A DNA stretch of 8,085 nt from Flavobacteriales bacterium (GTDB taxonomy: Bacteria > Bacteroidota > Bacteroidia > Flavobacteriales_F > PHOS-HE28): positions 1-8,085 of the forward strand of contig JADZGG010000390.1 in the NCBI GenBank assembly GCA_020854015.1. Direction: 5' to 3'. Below are positions 1 through 7,164 of the stretch, piece after piece. The notes below the pieces were generated by a model. It was not told where the DNA came from. It searched no databases and was given only the letters and a program-made list of their open reading frames with translations. Numbering within the stretch: position 1 is the first letter of the stretch; every line of letters starts with the position of its first letter. The position numbers and the translations under genes were made by a program.

Positions 1-743
1 CTCGTTTCCTGCGGATAGTTGTCGTTGATGATCTCAATGGTCACGCGCTTGTATCCAACGGGGCAGGCGTACTGGCAGGATCCGTCGTTGATGTTGGCGG
101 CGCTGTTGTAGTTGCTCGCATTCACATCGGGACATCCCAGCACAGGAATCAGGCTCCGCACCAACACATCGTCGATCGCAATGTCACTGAGTTCACCAGA
201 ACCGGTCACCGCGCGGAAGCGAAGACGAACGTTGTTCTGTCCGGCGTATGGTTGAAGGTTGAGCCAGCCCTGCTTCCACTTGAGCCCTTGATCACCCGAC
301 ATCGACCATACATTGGACGTGATCACGCCCCCCACGCTCATGTCCACGACCAGCGTTCCCATCTGGGAGCCCTGCATGTGATACCAGAACGTGAGATAGG
401 GATTCGTGAGGGAGGTCAGGTCGAAACAATTGCTCTGCAAGATCGCCACCTTGCCGGGGGTGGCCGTCGCCCCCGTGGCCTCCACGTACATGTAGTTCCC
501 TGACGTGTTGTTGCTCGTGTGGTCACCGATCGGGCCGGTCAGGTCCGTTGGGGTGCCATTGTTGTCGACATTCCAATCAAGGTCGTCCCCGGTCGTGAGG
601 TTGGACCACCCTGTGGTCAGTGTGCCTGGAGTGCCTACCGAACCGCTGGTGAAATTCTCCGTGGCGGGGAACGTGGTGATGCACTGGGAACGGACCGCGA
701 CGAACGCGATCATGGTCAGAAGGGAAAAGGTCGACCGGAGCAT
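1..743 (-). CDS. MAM-domain secreted surface protein, C-terminus beyond the left edge
   Basis: This is an open frame of 247 codons with no stop before the window edge, so the C-terminus is missing. The ATG at 743 begins a signal peptide: Arg3, a hydrophobic core at about 5-17, and probable cleavage near Ser19-Gln20. Residues about 44-195 read as a MAM (meprin/A5/mu-type) domain, with 'GDHTS', 'GNYMYVE', 'CFDL', 'LTFWYHMQG', 'MGTLVV', 'SGDQG', then 'SDIAIDDV' at the end. Residues 203-223 (GCPDVNASNYN...NDGSC) match a short Cys-rich motif common in exported Flavobacteriales proteins. A further domain starts at about 231 and is cut. The role is probably surface adhesion or binding, and a T9SS sorting tail is expected beyond the edge but not seen. 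It follows the T9SS cargo gene on the same strand. Family assignment is good; the specific function is unknown. Confidence 0.85.
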   Translation of the reverse strand, partial: MLRSTFSLLTMIAFVAVRSQCITTFPATENFTSGSVGTPGTLTTGWSNLTTGDDLDWNVDNNGTPTDLTGPIGDHTSNNTSGNYMYVEATGATATPGKVAILQSNCFDLTSLTNPYLTFWYHMQGSQMGTLVVDMSVGGVITSNVWSMSGDQGLKWKQGWLNLQPYAGQNNVRLRFRAVTGSGELSDIAIDDVLVRSLIPVLGCPDVNASNYNSAANINDGSCQYACPVGYKRVTIEIINDNYPQET

Positions 744-760
744 GGAGCAGGGATTGAGCG

Positions 761-769
761 CAAAAGATA
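761..769 (-). promoter_or_regulatory. Weak candidate -7 box upstream of the MAM-protein gene
   Basis: In the 117-base gap between the two secreted-protein genes, the minus strand reads TATCTTTTG 17 bases ahead of the ATG at 743. It differs from the Bacteroidota -7 consensus TAnnTTTG by one extra T. No TTG sits at a normal -33 distance; the nearest ones are 11 and 25 bases upstream. The rest of the gap (744-860) contains no gene. A bulged 4-bp hairpin near 800-820, followed by four T on the minus strand, could be a poor terminator for the preceding gene, but it is too weak to call. Confidence 0.25.
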
Positions 770-860
770 GCCAGGATCCCCAACCCGGCCAGACCAAAAC
801 CACCTGATCACAGGCACTGGGCCCCTCACTCACCCCCACCCTCTGGGCAAAGGTCCTCGA

Positions 861-1640
861 CTAACGGATGACCACCCGGTGGGTCCGTAGGCCATCCTTG
901 CCAGTGATGTTGACCATGTAGACCCCGCTGCCTTGGGCCTTCAGGTCCAATTCACGGCGATAGATGCCTTGGAAGAAAGCCAAGCGCTCGGAGTAGACAC
1001 TTTGGCCCAGGCTGTTCACTACGTCGATCTGCAGGTCCTGCGTATCCTCCACGCCGAACAGGAGCTGCACCGCACCCTCGCTCGGGTTGGGAAGAATGCT
1101 GACCTCGTTCTTGGCAGGTTCGCCGGCCGTTACCCCCGTGCTGGGGGAATAGATGATGCCGGTTCGATCCGCCCCGTTCAAGGACACATAGTAGTTATTG
1201 TTGGTAGCCGCAGTGTAGGCATCCTCGATGATCTCGAACGTACTTGTGCCGTTCTGCACCTGTAGGGTGATCAACGTGTACTCGGTGCCCGCCGCCCAAC
1301 TGGTGCCTGCATCCACCAGCGTATTGAAACCGAAGCCCGTGTATGACTTGTAGCGATAGCCGCCGTCATCCACCGTACCCCCAGGAGAGCCGATCGGAAT
1401 ATAGTCTCCCACGGGCGCAGGCTGGCCAACTGAACTCAGCGTGGCACCGGACGAGGTTTCCCAGCGGATCGTGAACACCAAACTCGAGAAAAGTCCATCG
1501 AAATTCGCATCGGGCCGAACTTTCACTTCCAACTGATTGCCGCCTACGGGGACCATGGTAATGTCCAGGGTGGGCAGTTGAGCGTACGCTCCGATAACGC
1601 TTCCAAAGAAGCATAGAGCGGTAAGGGATCGATGCAGCAT
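861..1640 (-). CDS. T9SS type A sorting-domain protein, probably secreted or surface-bound
   Basis: A complete 259-residue exported protein. Residues 1-20 are a signal peptide (MLHR n-region, hydrophobic core, cleavage after 'AYA' before Gln21). Residues about 22-170 form a beta-rich ectodomain with 'LEVKVRPD', 'FTIRWE' and 'YYVSLNGADRTG'. It is faintly reminiscent of cohesin-like or similar beta-sandwich folds, but I cannot name a family securely. Residues about 180-259 are a typical Por-secretion-type tail: 'ILPNPSEG', 'DVVNSLGQSVY', 'GVYMVNI' and a basic end 'HRVVIR'. In Bacteroidota this tail directs passage through the type IX secretion system and is removed at the surface. The ATG at 1640 is chosen because the signal peptide begins there and a -7 box lies 28 bases upstream. 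It has its own promoter candidate, so it is probably not part of the foldase transcript. Function of the ectodomain is unknown. Confidence 0.9.
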   Translation of the reverse strand: MLHRSLTALCFFGSVIGAYAQLPTLDITMVPVGGNQLEVKVRPDANFDGLFSSLVFTIRWETSSGATLSSVGQPAPVGDYIPIGSPGGTVDDGGYRYKSYTGFGFNTLVDAGTSWAAGTEYTLITLQVQNGTSTFEIIEDAYTAATNNNYYVSLNGADRTGIIYSPSTGVTAGEPAKNEVSILPNPSEGAVQLLFGVEDTQDLQIDVVNSLGQSVYSERLAFFQGIYRRELDLKAQGSGVYMVNITGKDGLRTHRVVIR

Positions 1641-1668
1641 GACGATGGTCGACCTTGAGGGGCCGGCT

Positions 1669-1701
1669 CAAAGTTATACGCTGGAACTACCTGACGACCA
1701 A
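1669..1701 (-). promoter_or_regulatory. Bacteroidota-type promoter for the T9SS cargo gene
   Basis: The minus strand carries TAACTTTG (1676 to 1669), an exact match to the -7 consensus TAnnTTTG. A TTG (1701 to 1699) lies 22 bases upstream as a possible -33 element, within the spacing I recall for this phylum. The box ends 28 bases before the ATG at 1640, which would give a short leader. The -33 element lies inside one copy of a direct repeat (see 1683-1775). Confidence 0.6.
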
Positions 1702-1775
1702 GTTGATCCGCACATTCCCAACAGTTTTTCGGCAGGCGCTGAGGCCCCCCATACGACCTGATTGATCGTAGTTCC
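1683..1775. repeat. Nested inverted and direct repeats between the MoxR and T9SS cargo genes
   Basis: GGAACTAC at 1683-1690 and its exact reverse complement GTAGTTCC at 1768-1775 bracket this gap. Just inside them, ACGACC-N3-TTGATC occurs twice in the same orientation, at 1694-1708 and 1753-1767, with 12 of 15 bases identical and a 59-base offset. The outer right arm shares one base with the MoxR stop codon. The inner left copy contains the TTG proposed as the -33 element of the next gene. No terminator-like T-tract follows on the minus strand. It may be an operator pair, a folded 3' end or chance. Confidence 0.5.
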
Positions 1776-2746
1776 TAGAGAATGGACTCCACGATGCGAT
1801 CCACGGTGATGCCTTCCGCCTCCGCCTTGTAGTTCCGCACCAAGCGGTGGCGCAGGATGGGTTTCGCAACGGCCTGAACATCCTCGATATCCGGGCTGAA
1901 ACGGCCGCGCACCAATGCATGACACTTGGCCCCGATCACCAGATACTGGCTGGCACGCGGACCGGCCCCCCAGCTGATGTGGTCGTTGATCATCGCCGGT
2001 GTACCCGGCTGTCCGGGACGCGTGCGGGTGGCCAATTTCACGGCATACTCGAGAACATTGTCCGGAACCGGAATGCGGCGCACAAGACCTTGGAAGTAGG
2101 CGATCTCCTCGGCGTTCAACACCGGATCCACCTGCTGCTGCACGTCGCTGGTAGTGGCCCGCACCACGGCCAGTTCCTCTTGATAGGTCGGGTAGTCCAC
2201 CCAGATATTGAACATGAAACGGTCCAGCTGCGCCTCCGGCAACGGATAGGTACCCTCCTGCTCGATGGGGTTCTGCGTGGCGAGCACGAAGAAAGGCTCG
2301 GGTAGCCGTCGGGTCTGTCCAGCCGCGGTCACCGCCTTCTCCTGCATGGCCTCGAGCAATGCCGATTGGGTCTTGGGCGGCGTCCGGTTGATCTCGTCCG
2401 CGAGGATGATGTTCGCGAACAAGGGGCCTTGAATGAACTTGAACTGTCGGTCCTGATCGAGGATCTCGCTACCGATGATGTCGCTTGGCATCAGATCGGG
2501 CGTGAACTGAATGCGGTTGAAGGATAGCCCCAAGGACCTCGCCACGGTGTTCACCAGCAGCGTTTTGGCCAAGCCGGGTACACCCACCAGCAGGCAATGC
2601 CCGCGGCTGAATATGGCGATGAGCACATCATCCACAACAGCATCCTGGCCGATGATCACCTTGTTCACTTCGGCCTTGAGCTGACGGTACTTCTGGCCGA
2701 ACAGTTCGACGGCTTGCACGTCACTCGCAGGCTTGTTCATGGTCAT
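1775..2746 (-). CDS. MoxR-family AAA+ ATPase
   Basis: A 323-residue cytoplasmic ATPase of normal length for the MoxR family. Visible motifs, in order: Walker A GVPGLAKT (55-62), Walker B IILADE (113-118) followed by INRTPPKTQSALLEAM, sensor 1 in LATQNP (Asn159), Arg176 in 'AQLDRF' as probable arginine finger, and Arg264 in 'GPRAS' as sensor-2 candidate. All key residues are intact, so it should bind and hydrolyse ATP. MoxR proteins act as chaperone-like remodelers, usually with DUF58 and von Willebrand A proteins encoded next door. Neither is present here: the genes before it are periplasmic foldases and the genes after it are secreted proteins. It starts 28 bases after the SurA-like stop, suggesting co-transcription. 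Two in-frame ATGs (2746, 2740) are possible; no Shine-Dalgarno site separates them. The family is certain; the target is unknown. Confidence 0.95.
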   Translation of the reverse strand: MTMNKPASDVQAVELFGQKYRQLKAEVNKVIIGQDAVVDDVLIAIFSRGHCLLVGVPGLAKTLLVNTVARSLGLSFNRIQFTPDLMPSDIIGSEILDQDRQFKFIQGPLFANIILADEINRTPPKTQSALLEAMQEKAVTAAGQTRRLPEPFFVLATQNPIEQEGTYPLPEAQLDRFMFNIWVDYPTYQEELAVVRATTSDVQQQVDPVLNAEEIAYFQGLVRRIPVPDNVLEYAVKLATRTRPGQPGTPAMINDHISWGAGPRASQYLVIGAKCHALVRGRFSPDIEDVQAVAKPILRHRLVRNYKAEAEGITVDRIVESIL

Positions 2747-2774
2747 GGGATGGGGCGTCGAATTTAGGTGGTTG

Positions 2775-4151
2775 TCACTGGCCCGCTTTTGGCAGCCAAG
2801 GGTGCTGAAAGGTGCAGCCCGCGTAGTCGTCCAGAATGCGTACGTAGATGTTCGCCAGGTGGTCCTTCACCCAATCGTCCACCGCCTTCTGCCGTTTCCG
2901 GCCTTCAGCGGCTTGGCGAATGAGCTCGTAATCGTCCTTCAAGTTCATGCGATGCGGCTCCGAACGGGAGGTGAGGCGTATCACTCGATACGCCTGGGCG
3001 CCATCAGGCAGGGTCACGGATTGGGCCTCACTGATCTGCGCAGGCTTCAGCTTGTCGACAACGAAGAAGGTCTGTTGGTCCAGGTCTCCGATGGCCCACT
3101 TGGTGGAGCCTGTGTTCGGCTCCAGCATCACCCCGTTTGTCGACTGGCTTTCCTCATCGTCGCTCAGATCCGCTGCGGCCTTACCGAACTCTAGGATCCC
3201 GTCGCGCACCAAGGCCGCCACACTATCAACGTAGTTCTTCGCGAGCTTCAGGTCCGCGCTGCCGATCTGGGCCCGCACCAGGATGTGGCGCGCATTGTAC
3301 TGCTCGCCACGGCGCTCGATCATCTGCATGAAGTGGTAGCCGTAAGTGGTCTTGAAGACCTGCGAGATCTCTCCATCCTTCAGGCTCATGGCCACGGCAT
3401 CGAACTCGGGTACCATCACACCCATGGGCACCATGCCGAGCTCGCCGCACTTGTCCTTACTGCCGGGGTCCTCACTGTAAAGCGTCGTCAGCACACAGAA
3501 ATCCTCTCCTTTCACCGCCCGTTCGCGCAGCTCCTCGCACTTGCGGCGCACACGCCGTTCTTCGGCTTCACTGGGTCGCGCCTTCCGGAGGATCATGGCA
3601 TACTCCACCTCGGCGTTGATGAAGGGCAGGCTGTCGACAGGGATCTCCTTGAAGAACCGCTCGACCTCCTTAGGGGTGACGCGCAGGCCGCTGGTGAGCT
3701 GTTCCTGCATCATGCCCACCTGCAGCTGATCGGCGATGGCATCATGGAAATCAGCCTTGATCTCCTTGATGGACTTGCCATAGAACTTCTCCAGAGCCTC
3801 CGATCCACCGAGCTGCTGTTCGAATACCCTGATCCGGCGGTCCAGTTCTCCCTCCACGCGTGCTTCCTCGGGATACACACTGTCGATGCGGGCCTGTTCG
3901 AGCAGGAGCTTTTCATAGAGAAGCCCTTCCAACTCGTTGCAGGCCATGTCATCACTGATCCGCTCACCGGCGTTGCGCGCTTGTTCCAACCGGGTGGCCA
4001 GGTCACTGTACAGCACCACGCGACCGCCGACGTTCGCGATCACACCATCGATGAACTGACCAGTGGGCTGCGCCCTGGAGCTGCCAGCCTGGAGCACCAG
4101 CAACAAGGCCAGCAGGCTAGAGCAATTCGATATCCTTCTTGTCCAGTGCAT
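2775..4151 (-). CDS. SurA-like periplasmic chaperone with two degenerate parvulin (PpiC) domains
   Basis: From the ATG at 4151 this encodes 458 residues. That start is preferred over the in-frame ATG at 4181 because a clean signal peptide begins there (MHWTRR, then a Leu-rich core, cleavage near 'SRAQ' at 25-28). Residues about 32-165 resemble the SurA N-terminal chaperone region ('DGVIANVGGRVVLYSDL', a common opening of this family). Parvulin domain 1 spans about 180-280 and domain 2 about 285-395. Domain 1 lacks the first conserved His ('EYAMIL', Met186) but keeps 'GYHF' (His273). Domain 2 has 'ARHILV' (His289) but ends 'AYRVIR' (Arg389) in place of the second His. SurA proteins escort outer-membrane proteins across the periplasm. 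The gene overlaps the preceding lipoprotein gene by 35 bases, pointing to coupled translation. Chaperone role likely; isomerase activity doubtful. Confidence 0.9.
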   Translation of the reverse strand: MHWTRRISNCSSLLALLLVLQAGSSRAQPTGQFIDGVIANVGGRVVLYSDLATRLEQARNAGERISDDMACNELEGLLYEKLLLEQARIDSVYPEEARVEGELDRRIRVFEQQLGGSEALEKFYGKSIKEIKADFHDAIADQLQVGMMQEQLTSGLRVTPKEVERFFKEIPVDSLPFINAEVEYAMILRKARPSEAEERRVRRKCEELRERAVKGEDFCVLTTLYSEDPGSKDKCGELGMVPMGVMVPEFDAVAMSLKDGEISQVFKTTYGYHFMQMIERRGEQYNARHILVRAQIGSADLKLAKNYVDSVAALVRDGILEFGKAAADLSDDEESQSTNGVMLEPNTGSTKWAIGDLDQQTFFVVDKLKPAQISEAQSVTLPDGAQAYRVIRLTSRSEPHRMNLKDDYELIRQAAEGRKRQKAVDDWVKDHLANIYVRILDDYAGCTFQHPWLPKAGQ

Positions 4152-4977
4152 CACGGTAAAGGTCGGTCCGCATCCGCTCAATGAGCTGGATCTTGCGTTG
4201 GTTGATCAGAATTGAACGGATCTGCATGCGCACCAAAGGAAGGGGCGAGATCCCTTCTCCCAATCGGTGCTCCAACAGGTCCACGAAATAGGTGCTCACG
4301 CTGTCCTCCGCCATCACCTTTCCGTGACGGGGGATCCAATCCGTGGGGTTTTCCACTTGCAAGGGCACCTGTTGAAGTAGTTCGGTGAAGGGCACCCATT
4401 GATCGCGGCTGTCCACCATGACCACACCACGTCCTGCAAGCCAGACCTCCAGTTCATGCTGGTCCGACTCCTTCCCACTGCGCCACCACTGCTCCACTTT
4501 CTTCAGAACGCGCTTATCCTCTTCTCGAAGCTTGAACCAACGCACGCGCACGATATTGTCCTTCAGCAGGAAGTTCTTCTGGTTCTCAGTGTAGTAGCGG
4601 TCCACCTCGGCCGCTGAGACCGTGGTGTCCAGCTTCTGACCCACCAAGGCCTCCTCGTAAGCGTAGGTCAGCAACGAGCGGCGGTAGGTCTCGACCTTCG
4701 CTTCGATCTCCTGCTGTCCGTCCCCCAGGTCCTCAACAGCTTTATGCAACACGACCTGTTCGCGCAACCAGTTCTCGATGAACTGGGCCGCCATGGCTGA
4801 GCTGTCCGCTGCTGTAGCGTCCAAGGGAATGACCTGGCGGAGGTCGCTCCAGTACAGTTCCTGATCGAAGGCTCGCGCCACTGGTGGGTCACCGGCGTCG
4901 TGGTCCGCACCGCAGCCGGAAAGCAGAAGGGCGGCGATCACCGCCGCCCCTCCGATGCTGTTCCGTCCGCGTTCCAC
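4117..4977 (-). CDS. SurA-N-like lipoprotein without a recognisable parvulin active site
   Basis: A 286-residue predicted lipoprotein. The start codon is GTG at 4977; from it runs a lipoprotein signal (MERGRNS, hydrophobic 11-19, lipobox LSGC with Cys22 as the lipidated residue). The next in-frame GTG would remove the positive n-region, so 4977 is the best start. Residues about 36-115 are helical and charged, like the SurA/PpiD N-terminal chaperone region. Residues 141-150 (NIVRVRWFKL) and 228-238 (STYFVDLLEHR) sit where the first and last strands of a parvulin domain would fall, but the conserved His residues are missing. 'ILINQRKIQLIERM' resembles the C-terminal helix of SurA-like proteins. 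It begins four bases after the large foldase stop and overlaps the SurA-like gene, so it lies in the middle of the operon. It is probably an anchored holdase or accessory factor; automatic pipelines may call it a peptidyl-prolyl isomerase. Confidence 0.8.
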   Translation of the reverse strand: MERGRNSIGGAAVIAALLLSGCGADHDAGDPPVARAFDQELYWSDLRQVIPLDATAADSSAMAAQFIENWLREQVVLHKAVEDLGDGQQEIEAKVETYRRSLLTYAYEEALVGQKLDTTVSAAEVDRYYTENQKNFLLKDNIVRVRWFKLREEDKRVLKKVEQWWRSGKESDQHELEVWLAGRGVVMVDSRDQWVPFTELLQQVPLQVENPTDWIPRHGKVMAEDSVSTYFVDLLEHRLGEGISPLPLVRMQIRSILINQRKIQLIERMRTDLYRDALDKKDIELL

Positions 4978-4981
4978 GGGC

Positions 4982-7129
4982 TTAACGGATACTTTGAAGC
5001 ACGTCCTTGTTCACCACAACAGGGTACTTGGCGCGCAGTTCTTTGATCCAATCCTTCTCCAGTTGGTCCTGGTATGCCGCCGTCACCAGACCACGGGCCT
5101 CGTTCAATGGCTTCGGGCTTGGAGGTACCACGGACTTCAGGTCAGCGATCACCACGCGGCCGTTCACCTCGTAGTTATTGCTCAGGCCTGGTTGCACATT
5201 GCCCTTCAAGTAGGGCTTCTCTTCCTCGCTGAAGATGCCGCTGTCTATGGTCAGGTTGAGGGCTGAGGACTTGTTCACCACATCCGTCAGCGCCGCTCCA
5301 CGTTTGCCCTTCTTCACCAAGGAACGCACCTGCTTGGCCACTTCAGTGTTGGAGCAATCATACAGATCGGCCTCGTAGCGGGTGGGATACATGTACACGG
5401 TCTTGTTCGCTTGGTAGTAGTTGTCCAGCCCAACGGTATCCTTCACGGCCTTGCTCCACACCTTCTGGTCAGTGAGTTCGAACAGCAGGATGCCATCGCG
5501 GTACTCCTTCATCAACATGCGGAACTCGGGGTACTTCTTCTCAAGGTTTGCGTCTTCGAACTCGAGCACCTTGTCGTCGGCGAACTGCGTGAAGCGCTCA
5601 TCGATGTAGGCGCCGATCGGGCGGGTGGACTCGCGGCGCTGCTTGCTCTCGATATAGTTCAGCAGATCCGTCTGTGAGAACGAAGCACCGTCCATGGTAA
5701 AGACCGGCTTGGTCAGCAGTTTCGCCTTCGCACGGTCGTAGGCCCAGCCTTCGTTCACGTCGCGCACCACCACCGTGTCCGTGGGGTTCTTCTGCATGTC
5801 ATCGTACTTGCGACTGCGCACGTTCACCACCTTGCCTGCCTCCAGGGTGCCGTTGATCTCGCGCTTGTAACGCATCCCCTTGTGCATCACGATCCCTTCG
5901 GTCACGTCCTTGCGGATCAGCGTATCGGTGATGGCGGTGCCCTTCAGGAATACCGTCGTGTCGACCATCTTGTACAGGGCCTTCACATCCTTGGTGTAAG
6001 GGGTGAAGTGATAGTCCTTCTTCAGGCGCTCGAGGTACGCTTTGCGTGTGATGTCGGCGCGGCTGTCACGACCGATCTTGGCCTTCAGTTCGCCTTTGGC
6101 CTCATCGAACGTGGGGGGAGCCTTGTACTCCAAGCGTTCCACGATGTGCCAGCCGAACCGGGTCCGGAAGGGCTCGGAGATGTCGCCATCCTTCTTCAAT
6201 GCGAAGGAAGCGTCCTCGAACTCCTCGATCATCTTGCCAGTGCCGAACATGGGCAGTTCGCCACCCTTGCCGCTGCTGCTCTCGTCCTCGCTGTACTTCA
6301 AGGCTGCGTCCGCGAAGGTCATCTGCTTGGACAACAGTTGGGTGTGCACCTCACGGATGCGGCGTTCAGCGTCGGCGCTGCGACCGGTGGTGTCGTTCTC
6401 GGTAGCGCGAAGCATCACGTGTGCCACGCGGATCTGCCCGCGGGCCGGGCGCTTACCGACGACCTTGATGATGTGGTAACCGAAGCGGGTGCGCACTGGA
6501 GCGCTCACCTCGCCTGTCTTCGTGTTATAAGCCGCCGTTTCGAAGGGATAGACCATCTGCAGAGCGCTGAACCAGCCGAGGTCTCCGCCGTTCTTCGCTG
6601 CGCTGGGATCGTCGCTACCGCCCTTGGAACGGGCCACAGTAGCGAAGTCCTCGCCACCGATAACGCGGGCACGCAGGGCTGAGATCTTCTTGAACGCGAC
6701 CAGCGTGTCCTCCGGAGATGCATCAGGACCGACCTGCACGAGGATGTGGCTCGCGCGCACTTCAGTGCCCATGCGGTCATAGGCCTCCTTCATCAACTGG
6801 TCGTTCAACTCGCGATCGATCAGGTAGGGACGGGCCAGCTGCTTGCGGTAGCCATCAAGCTCGGTCTTGAACTTGGCCACGGTATCCAGGCCTTCCACCT
6901 CGGCCTCGCGCACCTTCAACTTGTAGTTGATGAACAGGTCGAGGTACTCGTTCAGGGCCTCCGAGGTCACCGGAGCGTCCTTGTTGTTCTTCTTGTAGAT
7001 GGCCTCGAACTCGCTCTTCGTCACGGGCTTGCCGTCCACGGTGAGCAATACTGGATCGTCGCCCTGGCCCATGGCCGAAGTGCCCACAAGGGCGCCCAGG
7101 AAAAGGGCCATGATCAATTTCCTCTGCAT
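4982..7129 (-). CDS. Large periplasmic peptidyl-prolyl isomerase with two intact parvulin domains
   Basis: From the ATG at 7129 this encodes 715 residues. The frame stays open to 7498, but the extra 123 residues read like noncoding sequence and overlap the divergent permease gene, while MQRKLIMALFLG at 7129 starts a clear signal peptide cleaved near 'SAMGQ' (18-22). Residues about 26-115 are the SurA/PpiD-type chaperone region ('LLTVDGKPVTKSEFEAIYKKN'). Parvulin domain 1 spans about 124-226 ('RASHILVQ' His128, 'GGDLGWF', 'FGYHIIKV' His219) and domain 2 about 232-335 ('VAHVML' His237, 'RFGWHIVERL' His328). Residues about 340-715 form a long C-terminal part common in Bacteroidota homologues ('EYRDGILLFELTDQKVWSKA'). 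Both domains retain both signature histidines, so catalysis of proline isomerisation in exported proteins is likely. First gene of the operon, with a promoter candidate 35 bases upstream. Confidence 0.93.
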   Translation of the reverse strand: MQRKLIMALFLGALVGTSAMGQGDDPVLLTVDGKPVTKSEFEAIYKKNNKDAPVTSEALNEYLDLFINYKLKVREAEVEGLDTVAKFKTELDGYRKQLARPYLIDRELNDQLMKEAYDRMGTEVRASHILVQVGPDASPEDTLVAFKKISALRARVIGGEDFATVARSKGGSDDPSAAKNGGDLGWFSALQMVYPFETAAYNTKTGEVSAPVRTRFGYHIIKVVGKRPARGQIRVAHVMLRATENDTTGRSADAERRIREVHTQLLSKQMTFADAALKYSEDESSSGKGGELPMFGTGKMIEEFEDASFALKKDGDISEPFRTRFGWHIVERLEYKAPPTFDEAKGELKAKIGRDSRADITRKAYLERLKKDYHFTPYTKDVKALYKMVDTTVFLKGTAITDTLIRKDVTEGIVMHKGMRYKREINGTLEAGKVVNVRSRKYDDMQKNPTDTVVVRDVNEGWAYDRAKAKLLTKPVFTMDGASFSQTDLLNYIESKQRRESTRPIGAYIDERFTQFADDKVLEFEDANLEKKYPEFRMLMKEYRDGILLFELTDQKVWSKAVKDTVGLDNYYQANKTVYMYPTRYEADLYDCSNTEVAKQVRSLVKKGKRGAALTDVVNKSSALNLTIDSGIFSEEEKPYLKGNVQPGLSNNYEVNGRVVIADLKSVVPPSPKPLNEARGLVTAAYQDQLEKDWIKELRAKYPVVVNKDVLQSIR

Positions 7130-7164
7130 GACTGATGTGTCCGTTAACGTTACTGAAAGGGTGC

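Noticed and set aside
252..807. Short plus-strand open frames near the left end
   Set aside because: They are antisense to the MAM-domain gene, which has a recognisable signal peptide and domain; no independent support.
1720..1774. Rho-independent terminator after the MoxR gene
   Set aside because: The GC-rich stretch forms only a 3-bp stem with a loop, and the run following it on the minus strand is A-rich, not T-rich.
2747..2774. TAAATTCG as an internal promoter for the MoxR gene
   Set aside because: It has one mismatch to the -7 consensus in a 28-base gap within an evident operon, with no clear -33 support.
3285..4184. Plus-strand 299-codon open frame antisense to the SurA-like gene
   Set aside because: It lies almost wholly opposite a gene with clear domains; His/Leu-rich composition is typical of the reverse complement of GC-rich coding DNA.
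5882..6682. Plus-strand 266-codon open frame antisense to the large foldase
   Set aside because: It mirrors the parvulin-domain coding sequence and shows no motif, signal peptide or plausible start region.
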